Below are positions 1 to 5,363 of a DNA stretch of 7,721 bases, piece after piece. The stretch comes from Bacteroidaceae bacterium (GTDB taxonomy: Bacteria > Bacteroidota > Bacteroidia > Bacteroidales > Bacteroidaceae). Location: positions 1 to 7,721 of the forward strand of contig JAFTTD010000318.1 of the NCBI GenBank assembly GCA_017466965.1, read 5' to 3'. The notes beneath the pieces are model-generated. The model was not told the origin of the DNA and searched no databases. It saw only the letters and a list, made by a program, of their open reading frames with translations. The translations under genes and the position numbers were made by a program. The first letter of the stretch is position 1, and every line of letters begins with the position of its first letter.

Positions 1-301
1 AAACACCAATTATAACACCAAGACCTATAGATATAAGTGGTAATCCCCAAACGTACATAATTGATTTGTCAAGTCCGTGCTCCTTAATATACATGATGAA
101 GCTTCCAAACATAGAAACCGCTGCTACAGCCACAAGGATATATGTCCAAATGCATAGAACATCTGTGAACTGAGGGTTGTTCATTTTCGGATTCTCTTCC
201 CATGGAGTATCGTAACCCACTGCAAAGAAGAGAATGAAAATGGCAATGCTAACAACCATTAGGGTTGTCAACGTATATTTTGATACCTTTTCAATGTTCA
301 T
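1..301 (-). CDS. Small multi-pass membrane protein, partial (3' end outside window)
   Basis: This reading frame opens with ATG at 301-299 and stays open for 100 codons to the window edge, so the C-terminus is missing. The product starts MNIEKVSKYTLTTLMVV. It has three hydrophobic stretches, at about residues 9-28, 50-72 and 82-100. Between the first two is a short polar loop rich in Pro, Asn and Trp (about 30-48) that probably lies in the periplasm. The gene begins 46 bases after the exbB stop on the same strand with no terminator between, so the two are probably one operon. In Bacteroidetes, exbB is commonly followed by a small uncharacterised membrane protein and then exbD genes. That is family knowledge; exbD is not in the window. 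I do not recognise a named domain. A Ton-motor accessory role is inference from position only. Confidence 0.75.
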   Translation of the reverse strand, partial: MNIEKVSKYTLTTLMVVSIAIFILFFAVGYDTPWEENPKMNNPQFTDVLCIWTYILVAVAAVSMFGSFIMYIKEHGLDKSIMYVWGLPLISIGLGVIIGV

Positions 302-347
302 TTTATAATCTTCGAATTTGTTAGAACTCGTTTGCTATTCTCTTAGA

Positions 348-1055
348 TTACTTCTTTGAGTTGTACTTAACAACGATGTCAAGGAGTGAAATTGTAGAAT
401 CCTCCATCTGTGCTGTAAGGCTTTCAATCTTTGCAAGGATATAGTTGTAGAATACCTGAAGAATAAGAGCTACAACGATACCGAAGATTGTTGTCAAGAG
501 GGCAACTTTCATACCTCCTGCTACGACTGTTGGAGAAATATCACCTGCAGCCTGGATGTCATCGAATGCCTGCACCATACCAATCACAGTTCCCAAGAAT
601 CCGAGTGATGGAGCCATTGCAATGAAGAGTGTAATCCATGAACAGCCTTTTTCAAGGAATGAAGCCTGAACTGCACCATATGATACAACTGACTTTTCTA
701 CAGAGTCAATACCTTCGTTAAGGCGCATAAGTCCCTGATAATAGATTGATGCGATAGGACCGCGTGTGTTACGAGCGATAGACTTTGCTTCTTCTAAATT
801 GTTATTTGTAAGGAGAGCCTTTTCAACACCTACAATCATTTTCTTTGCATTTACATCTGCAAGAGCAAGATAGATGATACGTTCAATACAGAATGCAAGA
901 CCGATTACAAGAGCGATTGCTACGAGAGCCATGAAGCCAGCGTCTCCTTCAATGAACTTTGTCTTGATTGTTTTGTACATTCCGCCTTCCTGAACAGCAG
1001 GAACTTCTGCTACTTCTTCAACAACTTCTTCTACTGCAGCTGAGTCAACTGCCAT
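348..1055 (-). CDS. exbB: ExbB/TolQ/MotA-family proton channel protein (TonB energiser), starting at an internal ATG
   Basis: ExbB forms the pentameric inner membrane proton channel that, with ExbD and TonB, passes proton-motive force to outer membrane transporters. The 235-residue form has an acidic Val/Glu/Ala-rich N-terminus (about 1-25) and a first membrane segment at about 40-61 (AGFMALVAIALVIGLAF). A cytoplasmic region follows, with the family signature GPIASIYYQGL near 99-109. Two further membrane segments lie at about 138-163 (containing GFLGTVIGM) and 176-205 (GGMKVALLTTIFGIVVAL). Conserved channel threonines are visible near 156 and 188-189. The chosen start, ATG at 1055-1053, is the first possible start after an in-frame TAA at 1124-1122. 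Without that TAA the frame would run from ATG 1184 and give about 278 residues with a leader peptide. ATG at 980-978 (GGMYKTIK) is a second possible start. The channel core looks intact, so the family call is firm; the true N-terminus is not. Confidence 0.93.
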   Translation of the reverse strand: MAVDSAAVEEVVEEVAEVPAVQEGGMYKTIKTKFIEGDAGFMALVAIALVIGLAFCIERIIYLALADVNAKKMIVGVEKALLTNNNLEEAKSIARNTRGPIASIYYQGLMRLNEGIDSVEKSVVSYGAVQASFLEKGCSWITLFIAMAPSLGFLGTVIGMVQAFDDIQAAGDISPTVVAGGMKVALLTTIFGIVVALILQVFYNYILAKIESLTAQMEDSTISLLDIVVKYNSKK

Positions 1056-1080
1056 TGAATCTACTGCTGCTGAATCAACT
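1030..1080 (-). repeat. Imperfect direct repeat, 21-bp units at 30-bp period, in the exbB N-terminal coding stretch
   Basis: Two 21-base units, 1030-1050 and 1060-1080, differ at only two positions and are offset by exactly 30 bases, so the frame is kept. In the exbB frame they encode a repeated Val-Asp-Ser-Ala-Ala-Val unit. The internal ATG proposed as the exbB start lies between them (1055-1053). The repeat probably arose by slippage in a low-complexity linker. Confidence 0.75.
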
Positions 1081-1184
1081 TGCTCTGTTGCTTCTGCTGC
1101 AACTTCTTCCTGAGATGAAACTTACTGAGTCATACCAAATGTAAAGACTCCCATAATCGCAATAATTGCAAAAATCTTTTTCAT
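1056..1184 (-). other. Interrupted 5' end of exbB: 20-codon leader ORF closed by TAA, then in-frame remainder
   Basis: An ATG at 1184-1182 opens a frame that begins MKKIFAIIAIMGVFTF and ends GMTQ, then stops at TAA (1124-1122). This is a textbook secretory leader: Lys-Lys, a hydrophobic core, then a polar end. It is exactly in phase with exbB, because 1184 and 1055 differ by 129 bases (43 codons). After the stop the same frame continues VSSQEEVAAEATEQVDSAAV straight into the exbB protein with no other break. Bacteroidetes ExbB proteins usually carry just such a leader followed by an acidic Ala/Glu-rich stretch, so this is the expected N-terminus with one stop codon in it. It could be a nonsense mutation, a sequence error, or a short upstream ORF with reinitiation 66 bases further on. 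The frame is direct observation; the interpretation is not settled. Confidence 0.8.
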
Positions 1185-1316
1185 TGTGTGCTTAAAATTT
1201 TTTAAGATTAATAACTTTATTTATTTGTAATTTTTATTTGTTTTGTTGTCTTTCTTAAATCTGTGTTTATTCTTTTAAGAATTGTAATTTGTATAAAAGA
1301 ATAATTTTTATGGTTT

Positions 1317-1347
1317 TCTCTCTGCTTTAAGGTAACAAGCGGAGAGA
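1317..1347 (-). other. Inverted repeat overlapping the 3' acceptor strand of tRNA-Ser
   Basis: The bases at 1317-1325 and 1339-1347 are inverted copies of one another with a single mismatch in nine positions, separated by 13 bases. On the leftward transcript the 3' acceptor strand of tRNA-Ser plus two trailing bases (TCTCTCCGC) could pair with the downstream GCAGAGAGA, in competition with the normal acceptor stem. No clean U-tract follows, so it does not look like a standard terminator. The rest of the 155-bp gap between the tRNA and the interrupted exbB start is A/T-rich. It contains a short palindrome (ATTCTTTTAAGAAT, 1269-1282) and no leftward TAnnTTTG element. Confidence 0.45.
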
Positions 1348-1427
1348 AGGGGATTCGAACCCCTGATACGCTTTTAACGTATACACGCTTTCCAGGCGTG
1401 CCTCTTCAGCCACTCGAGCATCTCTCC
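1340..1427 (-). tRNA. tRNA-Ser (anticodon GGA)
   Basis: On the minus strand the 88-base cloverleaf opens with GGAGAGA at 1427-1421 and closes with TCTCTCC plus a G discriminator at 1340. The D arm is GCTCGAGTGGCTGAAGAGGC. The anticodon stem CACGC/GCGTG frames the loop CTGGAAA, giving anticodon GGA at 1393-1391, which reads the Ser codons UCU and UCC. A long variable arm (TATACGTTAAAAGCGTATC) is typical of class II tRNAs, and the T arm carries GGGGTTCGAATCCCC. The 3' CCA is not encoded, so it must be added after transcription. The gene lies between tatD and exbB on the same strand. Confidence 0.97.
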
Positions 1428-1465
1428 AAGTCCACTTTCTTTAGCGGCTTTCTCCAAATCGGCTG

Positions 1466-1498
1466 CAAATTACAAAAAAAATGTGATTCGCACGCAAA
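1466..1498 (-). promoter_or_regulatory. Possible Bacteroidetes-type promoter for tRNA-Ser
   Basis: On the minus strand a -33-like TTTG (1498-1495) is followed after 21 bases by GTAATTTGC (1474-1466), a near match to the TAnnTTTG -7 element that is one base short of consensus. Transcription would start about 30 bases before the tRNA 5' end. The spacing is right but the -7 match is imperfect. The rest of the 271-bp gap between the tRNA and tatD (1428-1698) holds A- and T-rich tracts, the stem-loop at 1661-1683, and no convincing gene. Confidence 0.4.
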
Positions 1499-1660
1499 TT
1501 CAGCAACAAAAATACTCATTTTTTTTAAAGGAAGTAAATCTAATCAGTTCAAAGTTATGTTTTTTATAAAAAAAACTACTTTTTCATGCTTTGCAGTACT
1601 GTTTTTGCTCCTTTAGCATACAAAATGAATGTAATAGTTGTTTGAGCCTATTTGTTTGGA

Positions 1661-1683
1661 TGCACATAAGGCTGTTATGTGTA
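1661..1683 (-). other. Stem-loop downstream of tatD, possible 3' processing or weak terminator structure
   Basis: TGCACATAA and TTATGTGTA form a nine-pair stem, with one G-U pair, around the 5-base loop GGCTG, about 15 bases beyond the tatD stop. On the leftward transcript no U-run follows directly, so termination there would be inefficient or factor-dependent. On the rightward strand the stem is followed by a T-rich stretch, but no rightward gene ends here. Confidence 0.4.
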
Positions 1684-1698
1684 TCTTTTATTAAAGGT

Positions 1699-2502
1699 TT
1701 ATATTTTGAAGATGGATAAAGCGTTTTTTGTAGTTTGTTCTGCCACATCCTCTGTTGAACACTGTAAAATATCTGCTATTTTCTTGGCGACTTCTGTAAT
1801 GAATGAACTTTCATTCCTTTTTCCCCGATATGGTACTGGTGCCATGTAAGGAGAGTCTGTTTCAAGAACTATTTTAGAAAGGGGGATTGCTTTTTTTATG
1901 GTCTCTGCAAGTGTGGATTTTTTAAATGTAACAACCCCGCCTATTCCTAACATGAAGTTGTTGAATGTCATCAGCTCTTCTGCTTCTTCTGTGTTGCCTG
2001 TGAAGCAATGAAAAACTCCGCGGATGTTTTCGGTCTTATATTTACTGATTACTTCAACAACCTCTCTGTGCGCTTCTCTTGTGTGTATCATTATAGGCAG
2101 ATTGTATTCAATGCTCCATTCAATTTGCCTTTCGAAAGCTTTTATTTGCTCCTTCTTGTATGTTTTGTCCCAATATAAATCAATGCCAATTTCACCGATG
2201 GCAATGAATTTCTGCAGTTCTGAATCTTGGGCATTATGCTGGTCTAAAATACCTTTTAGGCAACCAAGCGCCTTTTTGTATTCCGTTCCTTTGACATCTT
2301 CTGGATGCAACCCTAGCATTGGGTATAATACGCCAGGGTTGATTGCGCATACTTCTAAAATACGTCCAATTGTTTCCGTATTAATATTAGGGATGAAGAT
2401 TTTTTCAACATTTGCCTCTTTAGCTCTTCTAACAACGTCGTTGAAATCTTCTGAAAATTCTTCTCCGTCAATATGTGAATGGGTGTCTATTAATGTTAAC
2501 AT
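1699..2502 (-). CDS. tatD: TatD-family metal-dependent hydrolase / deoxyribonuclease
   Basis: TatD proteins are cytosolic TIM-barrel amidohydrolase-like enzymes that bind two divalent metals. Characterised members act as 3'-5' exonucleases or D-aminoacyl-tRNA deacylases. All the expected motifs are present in the 267-residue product: DTHSHID with His8 and His10, GLHPE at 64-68, GEIGID with Glu104, IHTREA with His140, FHCFTG with His165, and ETDSPYMAP with Asp216. The length matches the family norm of about 260. The ATG at 2502 puts the metal-binding HxH at the usual distance from the N-terminus. The gene begins 26 bases after the stop of the prenyl synthase gene with no terminator between, so the two are probably co-transcribed. 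The family is certain. The physiological substrate cannot be read from sequence, so the symbol stands for the family. Confidence 0.95.
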   Translation of the reverse strand: MLTLIDTHSHIDGEEFSEDFNDVVRRAKEANVEKIFIPNINTETIGRILEVCAINPGVLYPMLGLHPEDVKGTEYKKALGCLKGILDQHNAQDSELQKFIAIGEIGIDLYWDKTYKKEQIKAFERQIEWSIEYNLPIMIHTREAHREVVEVISKYKTENIRGVFHCFTGNTEEAEELMTFNNFMLGIGGVVTFKKSTLAETIKKAIPLSKIVLETDSPYMAPVPYRGKRNESSFITEVAKKIADILQCSTEDVAEQTTKNALSIFKI

Positions 2503-2528
2503 ACAAGATGAGAATATTTTTCTGTGGG

Positions 2529-3503
2529 TTAGTATTCACGCCCCATCATGTTATATGCAAAATCTTTTAATTCTTTTTTTCTTGAATGTTCAATTTTTAC
2601 TTTTTCAAGACATTCCAATGATTCGGCAAAGAGACTTTCTATTTTTTCTGAACATATCTGCTTAATATTCAGCTTGTCGTAGATTGCTGTGACTGCTGAT
2701 ATTTTTTCTGCTGCATTGAAGTCTTTTTTTGAAATCCAATTTTCAAGTTCGCTCTTTGTGCTCCCTTCCGACTTGTTAAGGGCGTTGATGAGCATGAAGG
2801 TCTTTTTGTTGCAAAGAATGTCTCCGCCTATGTTCTTCCCAAATATTTCAGGGTTGCCATAAACGTCAAGCAAATCATCTTGCAACTGGAATGCCAATCC
2901 CATTTTTTCTCCGAATTTGTATAAATTCTCAGCGTCTTCGTTTGATGCTCCTGCAAGCTGTGCACCGATTTTTAATGCGCAAGCAAGTAGTAGTGATGTC
3001 TTCAGACGTATCATTTCCATATATTCCTCTTCTCTGACGTCTTGCCTCTGTTCAAATTCCATGTCGTACTGCTGCCCTTCGCATACACCGAGTGTAGCTT
3101 CTGTGAATGTTGCTAATGCTTCGTACAGGTATGGTGACTTGTTCTCGCACATGAGTTTATATGCAAGAATGAGCATTGCGTCTCCTGACAATATTGCAGT
3201 GTTGTCGTCCCATTTGATATGCACTGTTTCTTTGCCTCTTCTTTTTTCAGCTTTGTCCATCAAATCATCATGAAGCAATGTGAAATTATGATAGGTCTCA
3301 AGTCCTACTGCGTTTGGCATTATTTCGTCCAAATTGTCCTTGTATAAGTTGTATGCCATAAGCATCAACACTGGTCTGATTCTTTTACCGCCAAGTGCAA
3401 GTACATACTTTATAGGAGCATATAATCCTTCAGGTTCTGAATTGTAGGCTATATTGTCAATATATAAATTGACTTTTTCTATTAGTTCTTTGTTTGTCAG
3501 CAT
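2529..3503 (-). CDS. Polyprenyl (E-type isoprenyl) diphosphate synthase, probably short chain
   Basis: This class I trans-prenyltransferase (324 residues) condenses isopentenyl diphosphate onto allylic diphosphates, feeding quinone, carrier lipid or other isoprenoid synthesis. Visible motifs are GGKRIRP at 38-44, the first aspartate-rich motif HDDLMD (DDxxD 79-83) followed by RRGKETVH, GDAML near 107-111, and the second motif QDDLLD (209-213) followed by IGGD with a Lys. Phe74 lies five residues before the first DDxxD. A bulky aromatic there normally stops chain growth early, which favours a C15 or C20 product over an octaprenyl-type one. That is inference from family rules. The first motif lacks the two-residue insertion of E. 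coli-type IspA, so I give no symbol. The gene follows the tonB terminator by about 28 bases, has no recognisable -7 element of its own, and is followed closely by tatD. Confidence 0.93.
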   Translation of the reverse strand: MLTNKELIEKVNLYIDNIAYNSEPEGLYAPIKYVLALGGKRIRPVLMLMAYNLYKDNLDEIMPNAVGLETYHNFTLLHDDLMDKAEKRRGKETVHIKWDDNTAILSGDAMLILAYKLMCENKSPYLYEALATFTEATLGVCEGQQYDMEFEQRQDVREEEYMEMIRLKTSLLLACALKIGAQLAGASNEDAENLYKFGEKMGLAFQLQDDLLDVYGNPEIFGKNIGGDILCNKKTFMLINALNKSEGSTKSELENWISKKDFNAAEKISAVTAIYDKLNIKQICSEKIESLFAESLECLEKVKIEHSRKKELKDFAYNMMGREY

Positions 3504-3530
3504 ATATAGGTCTTTGAATTGTAAGTTAAT

Positions 3531-3560
3531 AAAAAAGGCCGCAAAACCTGCGACCTTTTT
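3531..3560 (-). terminator. Intrinsic terminator of tonB
   Basis: A 12-pair stem (3532-3543 with 3549-3560) encloses a 5-base loop. On the leftward transcript it reads AAAAAGGTCGCA, GGTTT, TGCGGCCTTTTT, and a U-run continues after it. The one non-Watson-Crick position is G-U on the minus strand but C-A on the plus strand, so the structure fits leftward RNA better. It lies just after the tonB stop and before the prenyl synthase gene. Confidence 0.85.
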
Positions 3561-3581
3561 ACTGCTTTTATTTCGTTTAGA

Positions 3582-4298
3582 TTATTGTAATCTGAACATT
3601 ACAGGCAATGTGTATCTTACACGTACTGGTTTACCGCGCTGTTTGCCTGGACTCCATTTAGGCATTGCTTTTACTACTCGTAATGCTTCCTTGTCAAGTG
3701 AACCGTCAACACCTCTGAAAATTTCAGGATCTACGATTGAACCGTCCTTGTTGACTGTGAACTGAACCATTACGCGTCCTTGAATACCGTTGTCTTGTGC
3801 AATTGATGGATATTTAAGGTTGTCGTAAAGCCATTTGATAAGTGCTTCATCTCCACCAGGGAACATTGGCATCTGTTCAACAACCTGGAAGATTTCACCT
3901 TCACCTGTATCTTCTTCTGTTACAACCGGACCTGTCATTACCGGACCTGTGTGCTGTGATACCGGACCTGTGACTGCTTCGTTAGTGTCTTCTGTAGATT
4001 GGATTTCCTCTTCTTCAATTTCTTCATCATTTTCAACGATGTCAAGGATTTCTGCAACCTTTGGCACTTCTGCTGGTGGAGGAGGTGCAGCCGTAAATAT
4101 AGGTGGCTGTGTTATTGGTGGAGTTTCCTCTTCCATAGGTGCATAACTTGCATAAATCACAGGCTCTGTTTCAATATACTCTTTCGTTGTCCATTCAAAA
4201 GCAACGAGCATAGAAGCCAAAGCCAAGATGTAACCAATCAAGAGCCCAGTGCCTTTCTGGCCTTCAAGATCCGCTTTCTTAGATTTTTTGATTTCCAT
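3582..4298 (-). CDS. tonB: TonB energy-transducing protein
   Basis: TonB is anchored in the inner membrane, is driven by ExbB/ExbD, and contacts the TonB box of outer membrane transporters. The 238-residue product has a short basic cytoplasmic start (MEIKKSKKADLEGQK) and one membrane anchor at about 17-34. A Pro-rich periplasmic stretch follows (PPITQPP, then APPPPAEVP at 71-79), then an acidic linker (about 83-104) and three TGPV repeats (110-125). The C-terminal TonB domain covers about 137-238, with QMPMFPGGDEAL, LKYP, GRVMVQFTVNKDGSI and KWSPGKQRGKPVRVRYTLPV, all typical of Bacteroidetes TonB. The long Pro/Glu linker is the usual spacer for crossing the periplasm. A -7 element lies upstream (4347-4354) and a strong terminator downstream, so tonB can be a single-gene unit. 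It is separated from exbB by three genes. Bacteroidetes often have several tonB copies, so it may not be the only one. Confidence 0.96.
   Translation of the reverse strand: MEIKKSKKADLEGQKGTGLLIGYILALASMLVAFEWTTKEYIETEPVIYASYAPMEEETPPITQPPIFTAAPPPPAEVPKVAEILDIVENDEEIEEEEIQSTEDTNEAVTGPVSQHTGPVMTGPVVTEEDTGEGEIFQVVEQMPMFPGGDEALIKWLYDNLKYPSIAQDNGIQGRVMVQFTVNKDGSIVDPEIFRGVDGSLDKEALRVVKAMPKWSPGKQRGKPVRVRYTLPVMFRLQ
3925..3971 (-). repeat. Three identical 11-bp repeats encoding TGPV in the TonB linker
   Basis: The 11-mer ACCGGACCTGT occurs without mismatch at 3925-3935, 3940-3950 and 3961-3971, offset by 15 and 21 bases, so all three are in the same reading frame. Each encodes Thr-Gly-Pro-Val in TonB (residues 110-113, 117-120, 122-125). 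Identity at the DNA level suggests recent expansion. Confidence 0.85.
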
Positions 4299-4346
4299 AG
4301 ATTATATTATTTTTATTGTTTCCTTTATGTTTCTCACGATTTGTCG

Positions 4347-4354
4347 CAAAAGTA
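4347..4354 (-). promoter_or_regulatory. Bacteroidetes -7 promoter element for tonB
   Basis: On the minus strand TACTTTTGC matches the TAnnTTTG consensus exactly, about 48 bases before the tonB ATG. No clear TTTG is seen near -33; the region there is an A-rich tract. The gap between the upstream gene and this element (4355-4454) is AT-rich, with no convincing terminator. Confidence 0.6.
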
Positions 4355-4454
4355 ATACTTTTTTTTATTATCACATTCACTAAAAGAGTTTTTTTTGCAC
4401 TTACATGGTGATTTTTTTAGTTTTAACTTCCTATTTGAATAAAATAGTGACGTT

Positions 4455-5246
4455 TTAGTCGTTGACATCGACAATGTTTTTGACGGAAGAAAAGAGTTTT
4501 TTGCCGATAACTTTTGCTTTGTTTCCATCTTCCATATCCTCCTCGTATATATCATCGTCAATGTTTGAGCTTGTCTCAGATGAAGCCTCTTCTTCGTCCA
4601 TGTATTCGTTTAATGTGTTTCTCAGGTAGTTTCCGGTGTCTATTAGCAACCCCTTAAAACCTTTGTTTTTCCTGAACCGTTTGAATGCGACAACTCTTCT
4701 TTTGTGACTTTTTTTTGTATTGCGCCAACATTTCCTGAGCCATAAACCAAATTCAACGCATGATTTAATAAACAGATTCCATCCTGCAATGATGAATGGT
4801 TTGGTGTTTATTGCAGTTTGTTTTATAAATACATAGGCGGCTTTTAAGAAGTGTAGAAAGGCTTTACCGGCTAATTTAATGCAATGCCATATAAATAATC
4901 CAAAACTCTTAATATTGCTTCGGATTGTTCTTATTTTCTCTTGAGTATTGTTGTCGTACCAGAAGTCTTTGATTTGCTTTTTGCTTCTGTAGATTATTAT
5001 AATAAAAATACGACTTCCTCTATTAATGGCATTTCCCGTTAGTTTCGTGAGAAGTGCAGTCCTTTTGGCGGAAATATTAAAGAATATTCCTATATAACGA
5101 CCGATTTTCTGTAGTGAATTGAGAGTGAACCGTAAAAACTTTTTAGTCATTTTCCAAATTAAAAGAAGTATTAAACGGCAAATTTCGGCTAGCATTTCTG
5201 CTCCCGAACTTTCGTTTGTATGCTTAAAACCTCTTTTTTCTTCCAT
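4455..5246 (-). CDS. Unrecognised basic, hydrophobic-patch protein with an acidic C-terminal segment
   Basis: I do not recognise this 263-residue protein. Hydrophobic patches broken by Lys/Arg recur through it: RLILLLIW (24-31), YIGIFF (51-56), RIFIIIIY (79-86), SFGLFIWHCIKLAGKAFLHFL (from 114), AYVFIK (137-142), and AGWNLFIK through FGLWLRKCW (154-174). Most are too short or too charged for classical membrane spans, so they look more like amphipathic membrane-surface helices. A very basic block follows (NTKKSHKRRVVAFKRFRKNK, 176-195), then an acidic block (about 214-241, with DEEEASS and DDDIYEEDMEDG) and a mildly basic tail. There is no signal peptide or metal motif. The start at 5246 is supported by an A-rich leader and a perfect -7 element about 75 bases upstream. 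It is the longest open frame in the region and covers it alone. tonB follows on the same strand but has its own promoter, so a shared function is not established. Confidence 0.7.
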   Translation of the reverse strand: MEEKRGFKHTNESSGAEMLAEICRLILLLIWKMTKKFLRFTLNSLQKIGRYIGIFFNISAKRTALLTKLTGNAINRGSRIFIIIIYRSKKQIKDFWYDNNTQEKIRTIRSNIKSFGLFIWHCIKLAGKAFLHFLKAAYVFIKQTAINTKPFIIAGWNLFIKSCVEFGLWLRKCWRNTKKSHKRRVVAFKRFRKNKGFKGLLIDTGNYLRNTLNEYMDEEEASSETSSNIDDDIYEEDMEDGNKAKVIGKKLFSSVKNIVDVND

Positions 5247-5319
5247 GAATGTTGTTTTTTGGAAAATGTCTTTTGCCTTGTTGGTTGATTATATGATTTG
5301 ACAAAACACCTTCATTTTG

Positions 5320-5327
5320 CAAAGATA
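5320..5327 (-). promoter_or_regulatory. Bacteroidetes -7 promoter element for the leftward unrecognised gene
   Basis: On the minus strand TATCTTTGC matches TAnnTTTG perfectly, about 75 bases before the ATG at 5246. At the usual -33 distance the sequence is CCAA, not TTTG, so the upstream element is weak or replaced by an activator site. It is one half of a divergent promoter pair. Confidence 0.6.
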
Positions 5328-5346
5328 TAGAAAAACTAATGCTTTC

Positions 5347-5363
5347 ATTGGCTAAAAACCAAT
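5347..5363. repeat. Inverted repeat ATTGG-N7-CCAAT between divergent promoters
   Basis: ATTGG (5347-5351) and CCAAT (5359-5363) are perfect inverted copies around seven A/T-rich bases. The left arm contains the -33-like TTGG of the rightward promoter, and the whole element sits upstream of the leftward -7. That position suits an operator controlling both directions, but five-base arms can occur by chance in such AT-rich DNA. Confidence 0.4.

Noticed and set aside
1122..1124. Genome-wide reassignment of TAA or suppression by the nearby tRNA-Ser
   Set aside because: TAA ends exbB (348-350) and dinB as a normal stop. The tRNA-Ser anticodon is GGA and cannot read UAA.
1398..1616. Rightward 72-codon open frame
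   Set aside because: It starts inside the tRNA-Ser gene, is low in complexity (AAA/TTT tracts), has no promoter, and resembles no protein I know.
2024..2665. Rightward 213-codon open frame
   Set aside because: It lies antisense across tatD and the end of the prenyl synthase gene, both of which have full sets of family motifs. Its Ser/Leu/Cys-rich composition is typical of an antisense shadow.
3504..3531. Possible promoter TAACTTAC before the prenyl synthase
   Set aside because: It lacks the TTTG core, and the nearest TTTG upstream is 13 bases away inside the terminator, which is too close.
4334..4561. Leftward 75-codon frame overlapping the 3' end of the orphan gene and the tonB promoter
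   Set aside because: It is Lys/Ser/Asn-rich with no structure, it would cover the tonB -7 element, and the longer frame at 4455-5246 explains the overlap better.
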